This document shows positions 10,763 through 21,291 of a DNA stretch of 64,000 nt, one piece after another. The notes under the pieces were generated by a model. The model saw only the letters and a list, made by a program, of their open reading frames with translations, ran no database searches and had not been told where the DNA came from. Position 1 is the stretch's first letter, and the number at the start of each line of letters is the position of its first letter. Source of the DNA: Hydra vulgaris (Eukaryota > Cnidaria > Hydrozoa > Anthoathecata > Hydridae); the NCBI RefSeq assembly GCF_038396675.1, contig NC_088931.1, positions 62,713,501 to 62,777,500 on the forward strand, read 5' to 3'. The translations under genes were made by a program, and so were the position numbers.

Positions 10763-11883
10763 TGCATATGCAATTATTTACAAGTAACGCAAATCAATCG
10801 TTAGCTTTAAAACAATCATTAAATATAATTACACTTTACAGGTTTACGAGAATTGAAATTTTTATCAGAAGCTTGGGAAAAATCCGTTCCTAAACCAGCA
10901 AAATCATACGGTACTCGTTGGCTGGATCATAAGTGGAATGCAATAAAAATAGCTTTAGATAATTAAGGTGCATATATTTCTCATATAAAGTCTCTTAGCC
11001 AAACAGATTGTCAGCCGTCGAAAAAAGCCGAATTAAAACGGTTTTTTAAAAGTTTGGAAAAATACATCTTTTGTAATACATTTATCTGTTTATCTAGATG
11101 TTCTTGCACCGTTGAGACGCTTGAGTGTTGGCTTCCAGCAAAATTTACATGATCCTGTAAAAGCTGTCAGCAGGGTGCAGCAATTTAATTGGACAATGGA
11201 AAAACTTAAAGTTATCTTAAATAGTTCGTTAGGCAATATTTCAACAGAGCAAACTATTTTAACAGACCACAAAAAATTAATTGAAAGTATAGTCAAAAAA
11301 GATGGCAATTTTATTTACCAGAACATTCCTTTGGAAAATTTTAATAAAACTAATACATCGGTGCAACACATTTATACTGATATAATGAATAGTTTCACAA
11401 CTTGTATGGATTTACGTTTCAAAGACTTTAAGGTATCTCCTTTATTCTGTAATTTAATTTTTCTTTTGAACATTCTTTTTTGGCCAATGAACCCTATGAT
11501 TACATTTGGTGATAAATAGATAGCAGAAGTGGTTTCACATTTTAAAAACCTCCTAAAAAATGGGAGGTGTAAAACTGATGAAATTTTATTGAGTGGATTG
11601 TTTTAAAAAGTTATATATTTCCAATCTAAATAATTTGTTAAGTTAATACTAGTTGAAAACGTAGAAAAAATATTTACATCAGATATAGTTATTGCTGAAT
11701 GCAGAAATGTGTTAGACGTATTCGAGTTGCTTTTACTTTGTCCATTTACAAACGCTAAAGTGGAACGTATGTTTTCCCGCATTAACAAAGTAAAATCGAA
11801 TTGGAGAAATAAACTATCACGTGATTGTTTTGAATCTCTTTTACGAATAGGCGAAGAAGGATGCAGCACCAAGAAATTCGACT

Positions 11884-12674
11884 CAATTATGGGCTGCTGA
11901 TTTAGTAGACATACAATCTTTTTCCAAATTCAATGACGGTATAAAATTCTTATTAATGGTAATAGATGTTTTTCAAAGCACAGATATATTGTTCCATTGA
12001 AGAGTAAAACTGGAGTTGATGTTTCTAATGCTTTAAATAAAATCTTTAAAGAAAGAAGGTGTGATAAAATATGGGTTAATAAAAGCTTAAATTTTATAAT
12101 AAGCACGTTAAAGCGCTGGGTGTTAAGTTATATTCAACTGAAAATGAAGTAAAGTGTTGTGTAGTTGAACGTTGGAATAGAACAATGAAAGAGAAAATGT
12201 TTAAGTACTTTTCAGCTAATTCTACTAAAAAATATATCGACGTTTTAGATGAAATGGTAAATAAATACAACAACACAAGACATTCTTTAATTAAAATGAC
12301 ACCAGTTGCACCGAACGATAAAAAGAATAAAAATATTGTTTGGTTAAATCTAAATGGAAATGCACGATCAGCGTCCGTAAAACCAAAGTTTTCAATTAGT
12401 GATAGATTCAGGATAACTAAAAAGAAGACAGCGTTTGAAAAAGGATACACACCGAGATGGACTGAAAAGGTTTTTACTGTGTCACAGATTCAGGCCACAG
12501 ATCCACCAACGTATAAAATAACTGACGATAATGATGAAGAAATACAAGGTACAATTATGAACAAGAAATGCGAAAAACTGATCAAAACATATTTTGGATT
12601 GAAAAAGTTATTCGTATGGATATCCTGATTCGTTCAACTTATGGGTTGACAATAAAGAATTGATAAGTCTGTAA
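11884..12674 (+). pseudogene. Chromodomain integrase fragment, Maverick/Polinton type
   Basis: The similarity is to the retroviral-like (rve) integrase carried by Maverick/Polinton elements. It starts abruptly at 'LWAADLVDIQSFSKFNDG' (11887-11940), which holds the first catalytic D. A frameshift near 11975 leads into 'KSKTGVDVSNALNKIFKERR', and another near 12095 into the block with the catalytic E just before 12185. An open stretch at 12185-12628 covers the end of the integrase and its SH3-like barrel (KPKFSISDRFRI ... RWTEKVFTVSQI). A reduced chromodomain tail ending 'GYPDSFNLWVDNKELISL' stops at 12672-12674. The N-terminal zinc region is missing. No capsid, polymerase or packaging genes of such an element are in the window, so this is a lone 3' fragment joined to the hAT debris. 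Confidence 0.75.
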
Positions 12675-14828
12675 AATTTGTTATATAATAGGACATACTT
12701 TTTTTTACGCGTAAATGTAATATAGCTACGCGATTACCTTATTATTATTATTTCTTTGTTGAAATAATAATTAAATTAATACCTTGTCATACTAGTTGAA
12801 GAGATCCCATATTATACATGTTGAAAAATGGTTTAAATGTATCATACTTTCTAAGCCAAACACTTTTTTTTTTGAAAATGCACTAAAATATCAAAACTTA
12901 AATTTTCACTAAAAAAACCACTTAAATTAAAAATGTGTGACGTCATGAAATAATCTGGCGACTTTCATAATAAAATAAAATAGTTTTATTTTAAAAGGCA
13001 AGATAATGTGTTTTACATGAATGCCCCCTAAGATAACCACATCTATTTATGCTCGTATTTATTTGAAGAGTATACCACATTAGGTGGAATGATTATGCGG
13101 ATTTATAAAAAACAGGTTTGGGCTCAAAGAAGATACGGATGACTCAAGTGACCACAATCTTTTTATACAGCCCTTATGTGGGCTTTACAAGTAAAAAATA
13201 ATATAAAATAGTTAAAAATACTTTGTACATCTCTAATATAATAAAAAGGTTAAAGCTTGCATAAATATTTACATTAAATCAAGAAAGTAAATAATATCAA
13301 TATAAATAATAACAATATAAAAAAGTAAGAATAATGGAATTAGATTTTCATTTCGAAAAATCAACAAAATTATTTGTCTAATTTTAAAATTTCATTTTTT
13401 AGTACAAGCTTAGAGAAATTTTAAAGAAAAAACAATAAAGAACAAAAAGCAAGAAATTCTGTAAGCAAGATATTCTGAGTATGATCCCCGTAATGTCTCT
13501 TGCAATACCACGCTCCGCTTGTTTCTCTGAAAATAAGCAGTCTATTAGGGGCGTTTACAGGAAACTTTTTGGGTAAGTTCAAAAAAAATTATGATCCTCT
13601 CCCCCTCAATGGCGGGTCCTTCACTTCAACTTAAGTAGAAGAAGCAGTGGTAGAGGTTGCACGATTAAATGTTTTATTGATATTTAAAAACATACTTTGA
13701 GACAGAAAACCACAGAAATAAAAAATTTTTGTAAAGTATCCATGCCACGATTTCACATTTCATAACATCCAAAAAAAAATCAGTAACAGCTTTTATTAAA
13801 ACACTAAATAAACAAAATTTTCTTTCTGTCTATACTGGAATTTTTAGTACTAAAAAAACGTAATGATTGGGCAGAAAAATCATTTAATTATTTATTATTT
13901 TTTTATAACTTATAAAATCTCTTTGAAAACATAGGGCGTAGATATATGATAATTGATATATGATAATTGGTTGCCTAACTTTAAAGGAAATGATATTTTT
14001 CTCCAACAAACTAACTTTTTCCTTGAAATGCTATATAAACTTGTGAATTAATCAACATTTTAAGCTAATCAACGGCCATATTTTATGTTTAATAAAATTT
14101 GGTAAAACATAAATAAAACAGGGTATTTGTTAAAAGGGGAGTCCGAACTTTCCATATTTGAAACTTTTTCTCTACCTACTTATCATCAAAATACAAGTTA
14201 ATAAAATAATACGAAGTCTAGTGTAATAAAGTTGGGGATGTCCATTAATATATTTAAATGTATACTTGTTGTTACTAACTAATTTTGCCTCCTGATGATA
14301 ATTAAACAATAAAACTTGACAAAAATTTCACTCAGGGTGTATGTAAAAAGGGAAATCTAAAATTTTTTCTAACTAAAATAATCATTTTGATTTTTTTTAA
14401 ACTAATGAAAAAAAAATATTTAAAGAACAAAGTTCCAAATCACGAAATAAAATAAGGTATGTCAATTTAAGTTCCTAGCATCTGCCAAAGGTGAGAATAT
14501 TTAGCAGGTTAATCATGATGATCCTTACCCTGACTTGACTTTAAAAACTGAAACAGATTAATAAAAAATGGAACATATCAATAAAAAAAATTGCTGAAAC
14601 AAAGTACTGGAGCAAAATTTTGGAATAAATTACACGAACAAACTCTGGAATTTTGTAAATAAACAAATCACTGGTTTGCTGGGTAACTGGTATACTAAGC
14701 ATGATTAAACTCATACTAAACCAATATTTTTAGAAATTTTTTTTTCAGTTATAGAGTAAATATAACCATTTAGGTATAAAAAAGTTAAATATTTTGAAAT
14801 GAAAATAAAAAAAACACGATCTGTATTT
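12675..14828. other. AT-rich stretch without a recognised gene
   Basis: Both strands are full of stops. I see no SINE, LINE or transposase motif. There are scattered short GC patches (about 13480-13640) and poly-A runs. Confidence 0.5.
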
Positions 14829-14932
14829 AAAATAATGTCGAGTAATCTTCCTTGTGCTGATGATTGAATTCTTACAAAATAAACTCATTATTTTACAATA
14901 TTTTGCTACCAATGAACTTGTTATTAGTTTAA
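14829..14932 (+). pseudogene. LINE RT fragment, left half (split)
   Basis: The translation up to the junction reads 'IEFLQNKL ... FATNELVISL', the region just after the YADD box of CR1/L2-group polymerases (a helix ending in '..N.L.iN..KTE'). It is cut at TTAA by the Kolobok-like element and resumes at 18613. Confidence 0.55.
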
Positions 14933-15329
14933 GGTGGTACATACCCTTAGTTTATTGAAATTTTGAAAAAAATTATTATATTCATATTAGACGTAAAATT
15001 TTACGAGGAATGCATTTTTGAAGTTATTTTTTCAACATTCTTAATATAAATAAAGACATAAGCACCTTTTTTAAGACATGTTATTTTTTCTGACATAGCA
15101 ACGCCCTTAGCAACTATCCTCTGACTTGATTTTAAAGTTATATTAATGATCAGTAAAGTTATATTAATGATCAAATATTCTTTACAATTTATATATTTTC
15201 TAATACTATTTCAGGAAGAAATAATTCATTTCAATAGTGTATCTTTAATATTTTAGAAATATCTTTGGGCAAACTACAACCACATGTTTACGTCATTTTA
15301 TTATTTGTCAATTAGAGCTTGACATGTCG

Positions 15330-16664
15330 AATTCCGGACAAATTTTTGGCGAGTTGTGAAAAAAAATATTTATTGTGAGCGAAAACGTAATTCTAAATTA
15401 TTTTTCTTGCTTCAATTGTCGCTTTCTCTATCAAAGCACCCAAGTCGAACAATGCGCCAGACAACTCAAAAAAAGATAAGAAAACAACTCACTGAGTTTG
15501 AAAAGGGCCAAATTGTGGCATGGCATGAAAGTGGATACACTGACCATGAAATTGGAAAAAAATTGAATCGATGGTGCACTACAATTCGAAGATTTTTGTT
15601 CAAGTATTATTTGACGGGAAGTTTTAAGCGCAAAGAAGGGAGTGGAAGAAGGCGTAAAACAACTGCCAGAGAGGACAGATTAATTATAAGAGAGGTTCGA
15701 AAGAATAGAAAGATAACAGCGGCTGAAATAAAGAGAAATTTTAAACTGGATGTTTACGAACGGGCGGTTCTTCGAAGGATCCATTCTATTGGGAAACTTA
15801 AATCTTACTGAAGTGTTAAAAAACCAGTTATTTCTGAAAGTAACCGGAAAAAAAGACTTCAATGGGCAAAGCAATATCAAAATTGGACCATCAAACAATG
15901 GAAAAATGTTTTATGGAATGATGAGTCACCATTTTGTTTGTGCTTCAGTGGACGGTCGCGTCTTTGGCGGTTACATAATGAACGTTACGATCCCTTAGTA
16001 ACACAGCCAACAGTAAAGCACGATAAAAAAGTGAATGTATGGGGATGTTTTACTTCATTGGGTGTTGGTCGTTTGTATAAAATTCCTGGTATTATGGACA
16101 GTAAAATGTACAAACAAATCTTAATTGATCAACTGATACCTAGTGCAAATGAGCTCTTTAAAGATAAAAGTTGGTTCTTTCAGCAAGATAATGACCCGAA
16201 ACATACGGCAAACAATGTGAAAAATTATTTGAAGAACAAAAAATTAGTGGTTCTTTCTTGGCCAGCTCAAAGTCCTGATCTGAACCCTATCGAGGATCTC
16301 TGGAGTATATTGGATCATGGAATCAAGACAAGAGCTCCAAAAAATGAAGAAGAGTTGTTTCAAATTCTTCAAAATCAATGGAAGAACATTTCTGGGGAAC
16401 TCTTACAATCACTTGTTGAGAGTATGCCTCGTCGGTGCAAGGCAGTGATCAAAAGCCGTGGCTTCACCACAAAGTATTAGTTTGGTCTATTTCGTTATTT
16501 CAATAAAAATTCTCAAATTTTCGTCATTTTTTTCTTGTTTTTTTTCTATCAAAGAATCAATGCACCAAATAAAAATTTTTTGTTTATTTTTTTCTATATC
16601 AGTTGTAGAAATTTAGTTGAGTTCTCTTGCATGTCTATCTAAGCTTTTTTTTTGTCGGACACTG
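15330..16664 (+). mobile_element. Tc1 element nested in Kolobok-like copy 1
   Basis: The right end '...gtcggacactg' stops at 16664 and is followed by TA. The left end is worn: 'ccggacaaattttt' near 15334 is the best match to the inverted end 'cagtgtccgacaaaaaaa', so the left limit is approximate. It contains one transposase gene. Confidence 0.75.
15452..16480 (+). pseudogene. Tc1 transposase, DD34E, one premature stop
   Basis: The frame has 343 codons from the ATG at 15452. An N-terminal HTH runs from 'LTEFEKGQIVAWHESGYT' to 'FKRKEGSGRRRKTT', and a second HTH follows to about codon 118. The catalytic residues lie in 'WNDESPF', 'QQDNDPKHTA' and 'SPDLNPIEDLW', with the canonical 34-residue D-E spacing. 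The only lesion is an in-frame TGA at 15809-15811 (codon 120), between the DNA-binding and catalytic halves. The second half, from about 15938, is still open. This is a different lineage from the DD35E copy at 9585. Confidence 0.88.
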
Positions 16665-16667
16665 TAG

Positions 16668-18062
16668 TAGCAATAAATTATTTGCAACCAATGTTCAAAT
16701 GGTGATAGCATTTAGAGAAATTGGTGGAGGACATAGAGCCATTAAATTTTTTACATCATTATTAAATATGCCACCACCTATTTCTTTAAAAGCCTATAAA
16801 AGTATTATTAATGTTTTGCATGGTATATATACTAGTGTTTGTAAAGCATCTATGACCAAAGCAGTCATGGAAACTGCAAAACTTAGAAAACAGAAAAGTG
16901 ATGAAACAATGACTTGTACAGTTTCTGTTGGCAGTTCATAAAAGAAGAGAGAACACACCTCGCTAAATGGTATTGTCTCTATCATTTCAGCTAATAACGG
17001 AAAGTGTTTAGATTATGACGTCCTTTCAAAAAAGTGTCATAGTTGTGCGATGTGAAAGCATAAAAAACAATCTCCTCAATATGTGAACTGGAAACTCAAT
17101 CATGTTTGCCAGGCAAATCATGCAGGTAGCTCTGCTTCCATAGAAGCTATTGGGGCTGTTAAAATGTTTTCTCGTTCCATATCTGAAAATAATCTTATGT
17201 ATACCGAATACATTGGTGATGGCGACTCTACATCATTTAATCAAGTACAATTATCTAAACCCTATAAAAAGATTTTAATTACCAAGCTGGAATGTATTGG
17301 ACACATTCAAAAAGGCGTAGGTACTCGTTGCAGAAATATTTGTATAACTCATAAAAATAAAAAGTTATCTGATGGAAAAGGTGTCTCATGAATAAGTAGA
17401 CTGAAAAAGCTATCAATACTCTTCAAAATTATTTTGGTGGGGCTGTTAGGCAAAATATTGGAAACATTTATTTAATGAAAAAATCTATATGGGCAACATT
17501 GTTTCACAATACAAACTTTTTTGATGAAAATGTTCGTCATCAGTTTTGTCCACGCAACAAATATACCTTGTGTTTATTGCAGGCTGACAAAATAACAGGT
17601 AACAAAACCAATGAAAAAAACTTCAGCCTTCCAATTGCAATTAAAGATTTATTAATTCCAGTTTGACATGACTTAACAACAGGTTCATTGTTGTTAAAAT
17701 GTTTGCATGGCCAAACTCAAAATAGAAACGAATGCTTAAACAATATGGTGTGGAAAAAATATCCTAAGGAGATTTTTGTAACTAGAAAACTTCTTGAAAT
17801 AGGTATTTGCTCTGCCGTTATTGAATTTAATGATGGTAAATCTGGTTTAACACCAATAATACAAGTACTTGGATTGCCAGTTTCAAAGTTTATGCTAAAT
17901 GTGTTTAGAAATAGTGATACAGACCGCATAAAGAACATTCAGAGAAAGTCATCAACTAAAGGCATAAAGATGAGAAGAAAATTAAGAGCTATCAGAAAAT
18001 GATTCCTGGATAAAGAGAAGGAAAATGACATAATCCTAGCTTATTCAGCAGGCTCATATTAA
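16668..18062 (+). pseudogene. Mutator/Kolobok-like transposase, copy 1, C-terminal part
   Basis: It begins inside the protein at 'SNKLFATN', directly after the Tc1 right end, and continues 'MVIAFREIGGGHRAIKFF'. Later blocks are a C-x2-C pair (KCHSCAM, about 17034), 'YTEYIGDGDSTSFNQV' (a GDGDS acidic block, about 17200-17245), 'KLECIGHIQKGVGTRCRN' and 'KCLHGQTQNRNECLN' (about 17700). The basic tail 'KMRRKLRAIRK' ends near 18000, with a stop at 18060-18062. This is the block order of the Mutator-like transposase domain family (Pfam Mutator, cited from general knowledge). In-frame stops occur near 16939, 17054, 17389 and 17665, plus frame changes. It aligns block for block with copy 2 at 44264-45600. 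Confidence 0.75.
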
Positions 18063-18612
18063 TAAAATCATAATGTTTTTGTTAGTTTAATTTTATTTTT
18101 GTGTTTTTCTCAGTATTTAATTTTTAGCGATTTTGTTAACTTTAAAACATGATATTTCAAGATCCACATAAGCTTTTAGGTTGAAACTTTAACAGTACAT
18201 TCTTTAGTTTTAATAGCAGGAGGTGAACCAAAACTAATGAATGATACAAAAAAATAAAAATGTTATAGCACTTTTTATGAACATTTACTATACAAAATAA
18301 TGTCAATCAGTAACAAATATCAATATCTTTTGAAGTATTTTATATTGACTTAGTTTTGGTTCAACTCCTGTATTTCTATTTAAAGAACTGGTAAAAATTT
18401 GAAATCTCAAACTCTTTTAGTTTTCCAGATTTTTTGTTTACAAAATGTCATAAAATAACCCTTTTTTTAGTATTAATCGAGGCAAAAAGGCTTGATCAAC
18501 TATTTTTTTAATTTAATTTTTTCAAATTATTTTGTTCTGAATAAAATAAAAAATAGTAAAGTGTTGTGCATTTTGTTATTCTGATTTTTTGATTTTATGG
18601 GTATGTACCACT

Positions 18613-19120
18613 TTAAGTAAAGTAAAAACTGAATCAATGCTTTTTGGTACACCAGCAAAACTAAAAAATCATGTACTGAAGTTGCATTATAAAAGTGTAC
18701 AAATATACTTTGTGAGCTTTTATAACTATCTGGGCAATAATAAAGACAATACCCTCACATTAGATATAAATTTTGAATCTTCGTACAAGTAAACTAATAC
18801 GCTACTGAGGTTATTAGCCGACTTCAAACTAAATATAAGGGAAGAAGCCGCCAGAAAAGTTTGTATTAGTATGATGTACCTTTACTTACCCATTCGGGAT
18901 CATTTCAATTACTTTTTACCAATACGCAAATGTAAAAATAGTGTTTCACCGAAAAAAAGCAAGCAAAAGAATGCAACAAATCTTCCTCTACTAAAAATTG
19001 AACACCTAGTCAAGAAAGAATAATGTATACTTGTTTGAAAATGTCTAGAGGCAATGTATAATAATTTACAGAATTATTTTAAAATAATTCAACATAACAA
19101 CAACACCAGAAATAAACAAG
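18613..19120 (+). pseudogene. LINE RT fragment, right half (split)
   Basis: Immediately after the TTAA the frame reads 'SKVKTESMLFGTPAKLKNHV', then 'SFYNYLGNNKDNTLTLDINF' and, after a stop at 18790, 'LLADFKLNIREEAARKVCIS'. This is the usual post-catalytic KTE...YLG...D...I block of LINE polymerases. It continues from 14932. Decay increases toward 19100. Confidence 0.7.
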
Positions 19121-19129
19121 TCTCTTTAA

Positions 19130-19314
19130 GGTGGTTCCCCTAGAAAAAAAGTTTGTTATAAAATTATACTTTTTAAAGTTTGTTATAAAATTAGTTCAGT
19201 TTGTTATAAAATTATACTTTTTAAATTCGTACTTATTTCTAGTATTAAAAAATTTATATTAGAACGATTCGCTATCACTATAAAAGAAAATAGCTTTTTT
19301 CTAGGGGTACCACC
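19130..19314. mobile_element. 185-bp MITE of the 'ggtggta' TTAA family
   Basis: The ends are 'ggtggttcccctagaaaaaa' at 19130 and its inverted copy ending at 19314, with one mismatch, flanked by TTAA at 19126-19129 and 19315-19318. The outermost 'TTAA-ggtggt' is shared with the two large Kolobok/Mutator-like elements at 14933 and 38979. This makes it a likely non-autonomous relative. Confidence 0.9.
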
Positions 19315-19343
19315 TTAAGAACACCGAGTGTGAAATTTGTATA

Positions 19344-19480
19344 GGGTTTGTCCATAAACTACGTCACACTTAAAAGAGGAAGGGGGGGGGGGAAGGAGTA
19401 GGCGATTTTGTGACTATTTGTTACAAGGGGAAGGGGGAAGGTTTCTCAATTTTGTGACGAAAAATTTTTTTCAGTTCTAA
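19344..19480 (+). repeat. Solo transposon terminus related to the 46.4-kb element
   Basis: After a TA, 'gggtttgtccataaactacg' resembles the 'ggggtcatccataaa' end of the element at 46403. It is likewise followed by G-rich runs (19380-19440). I found no inverted partner downstream, so it is a solo end or a deleted element. Confidence 0.5.
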
Positions 19481-19589
19481 ATCTAGAGAAGACTTTCTTT
19501 TATTTAAAAGAGTATCTGACCAAGCCAAAATCCTCATTTAATGTATCTACATGTTGATTGTAAAAAATCCTCCGTCTAAATCTTATTTA

Positions 19590-19867
19590 GTTGATGTGTA
19601 CACTCCGATAACGGAGTTGTTAAAGCCTGTTAACGAACTGTTACAGCCTGTTAACGGACTGTTACGGCTGTAACAGTCTATTAGCAGTGCACGTTCTGCG
19701 CTTTGACTTTATATGATCAGAATTTAATTTAGTGCAAAAAAGTGTGCAGCAACAAAAAAACAACCTTTGTGCACAAACTAGAAAAAGTTTATATATCGAT
19801 ACCGAGAGGTGTACTTAGCACCCTCGGTTTACTAGCCCGAGGTGTACCTCGGGCTAGTAAACCGAGG
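19590..19867. repeat. Short tandem 'cctgttaacg' units and a strong hairpin
   Basis: At 19605-19675 a unit like 'gcctgttaacgaactgttac' is repeated about three times. At 19822-19867 two perfect 22-base arms flank a 2-base loop (cctcggtttactagcccgag in the left arm), unusually GC-rich for this window. A second, shorter pairing of 'accgagaggtg' (19801) with 'caccctcggt' overlaps it, so two mutually exclusive hairpins are possible. Confidence 0.85.
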
Positions 19868-20280
19868 AAGAAAGAACCTGTAAACAATATCCACTAGACC
19901 ACACTAACGTTATGAGAATGTATATTTATAAAATAATATTTTTGCATTTACAATATATTATATTGTATTAATATGTATTATATATATAATATTTTGCATG
20001 TATTTTATATCGGAAGAATATTTATCATGTTTAGGATAGCGATGTTAATCTATACAATTTTACACGGAACTATTGGGATGAAATTACAAAACATTAAACA
20101 GACTGAAAAGTACTAATTAAGTAACTCAAAGTAGCTCAGAAAATTATAAATATTATTATATTTAAAATCGTTTTGTATTTTGTACCCCCCCCCCTCCTCT
20201 TAAAAGGATATTTAAAAAAATGTTTTTTCCATAAAAAAAACCGACTTGTTCTCCACTGCTATCGAACGTTTTTAATGTTT

Positions 20281-20361
20281 TCTGATTGAATTCTATTCCG
20301 CGACGCTCTGTGATAAGATTGTTAGGACTTTCTTGAAGCACTTAAATAACAAAAAAAAAAG
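20281..20361 (+). repeat. SINE 3' fragment upstream of MRTO4
   Basis: It matches the 3' module shared by the other SINE copies: 'gctctgtgataaga', then 'taggacttt' and 'gcactta', and an A-rich tail. The tRNA-like head is missing. It ends about 130 bases before the MRTO4 start codon, so it may lie within the promoter or 5' UTR. Confidence 0.75.
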
Positions 20362-20491
20362 TTGTACGCGCTTCCAACTCGAAGAATAAAGTTCGCAACT
20401 TTAATCAGCCGTTGAGGCTTCTTCTGGTTTTTAGTAACAATTCTATTTTCAAACGGTTGATCTCAAGTGTTCCTCGTGTTGAAATATTGTC

Positions 20492-21166
20492 ATGCCTAAG
20501 TCTCGAAGAAATAAAGTTATTTCTCTAAGTAAAACAACAAAGAAAGAATTTCAAACTAAAAAAAGTCTTGTTGATGAGATTCGTAAGTGCTGTGATGAGT
20601 ATACATCTCTTTATGTATTTTCCGTTGAAAACATGAGGAACGATAAGCTTAAAGACGTTCGACAAAAGTGGAAAACGAGTCGTTTTTTTTATGGAAAAAA
20701 CAAAGTAATGGCTTTTGGTTTAGGAAGAACTAAAGAAATTGAATATAAAGAAAATCTACACAAAATATCATCGGAGCTCGTAGGTAATGTTGGAATCATG
20801 TTTACAAACGAGTCACAACAAGTTGTGAAAGAATGGTTTGAAAAATTTTCAGAAGTTGATTACGCCCGATCAGGAAATATAGCTACACAAACCGTTACGA
20901 TACCAGAAGGACCTCTTGATGAAAATTCATTTCAGTACACGATGGAACCTGTACTGAGAGCCCTTGGTTTACCGGTTATTCTTCAAAAGGGTGTGATTCA
21001 ACTCACTCAAGAATATACAGTCTGCAAAGAGGGAGATACACTTTCGCCTGAGCAATGTAAAGTTTTGAAACTTTTTTCATATCCTTTAGCAGTATTCCAT
21101 ATTACATTAAAATGTGTTTGGCATTCAACAGGACAATTTGAATTGTTTAACACTGAAAATCAATAA
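20492..21166 (+). CDS. MRTO4: mRNA turnover protein 4 homologue, ribosome assembly factor
   Basis: MRTO4 is a nucleolar relative of the stalk protein P0 (uL10). In known systems it occupies the P0 site on pre-60S particles and is later exchanged for P0. The frame is complete at 224 residues, close to the family length. It starts 'MPKSRRNKVISLSKTTKK', a basic N-terminus typical of MRT4. The P0-like core follows ('YVFSVENMRNDKLKDVRQKW', then 'FFYGKNKVMAFGLGRTKE'), and the MRT4 insert domain runs from about residue 120 ('TVTIPEGPLDENSFQYTMEP', 'LRALGLPVILQKGVIQL') to 'LSPEQCKVLKLFSYPLAVF'. There is no P-protein acidic tail, as expected. The gene is a single exon with no stops or frameshifts, and a poly(A) signal follows 43 bases after the stop codon. 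It is the clearest host gene in the window. Confidence 0.96.
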   Translation: MPKSRRNKVISLSKTTKKEFQTKKSLVDEIRKCCDEYTSLYVFSVENMRNDKLKDVRQKWKTSRFFYGKNKVMAFGLGRTKEIEYKENLHKISSELVGNVGIMFTNESQQVVKEWFEKFSEVDYARSGNIATQTVTIPEGPLDENSFQYTMEPVLRALGLPVILQKGVIQLTQEYTVCKEGDTLSPEQCKVLKLFSYPLAVFHITLKCVWHSTGQFELFNTENQ

Positions 21167-21208
21167 TCTTTTTGCTTTAAATAGAGCTGTTATATTTTTT
21201 GTTTATTT

Positions 21209-21214
21209 AATAAA
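21209..21214 (+). terminator. MRTO4 poly(A) signal AATAAA
   Basis: A canonical hexamer lies about 43 bases after the MRTO4 stop codon, immediately before an inverted repeat. Confidence 0.7.
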
Positions 21215-21222
21215 CTATTGGA

Positions 21223-21291
21223 TATAAACACAATTTTAATAAAAGATAGGCTATATCGTATAGCCTTTCACTTATTAAAACTGTGTTTATA
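21223..21291. repeat. Inverted repeat just downstream of MRTO4
   Basis: Two 33-base arms (five or fewer mismatches) flank a 'tcg' loop. The core is 'aggctatatcgtatagcct'. It could be a tiny foldback MITE or a structured 3' end of the transcript. Confidence 0.85.

Larger units (their letters stand above)
8226..11883 (+). pseudogene. hAT transposase gene (ZNF862-like), multi-exon, decayed
   Basis: It starts at the ATG at 8248. A zinc-knuckle N-terminus follows (C-L-I-C near 8380, then HCNSKQHKKA near 8490, across a frameshift near 8460). A block 'LILSDGSCDIATLEQELVY' at about 8840-8895 carries the first D, and 'LGLNVDGASVNLG' near 9040-9075 carries the second. The C-terminal dimerisation domain at 11709-11870 carries the E in 'NAKVERMFSRINKVKSNWR'. 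Likely introns are visible from acceptors 'tttttattttag' (about 8903), 'ttacag' (about 10840), 'tgtttatctag' (about 11098) and a donor 'aag/gtatct' near 11430. Stops and frameshifts make it non-functional. A Tc1 element sits in what is probably an intron, between 9397 and 10762. The 3' end is replaced by an integrase fragment near 11884. It is either a dead autonomous hAT or a hAT-derived gene copy. Confidence 0.75.
14933..18612 (+). mobile_element. TTAA-flanked Kolobok/Mutator-like transposon, copy 1
   Basis: The ends are 'ggtggtacatacccttag' at 14933 and the inverted 'gggtatgtaccact' ending at 18612. TTAA is present on both sides (14929-14932 and 18613-18616). A 4-bp TTAA duplication is the rule for Kolobok and piggyBac, not for classical Mutator elements (8-11 bp), although the transposase looks Mutator-like. 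The host LINE reading frame resumes across one TTAA, which proves both ends. A Tc1 element (ending 16664) has removed or displaced the N-terminal coding part. Confidence 0.88.
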
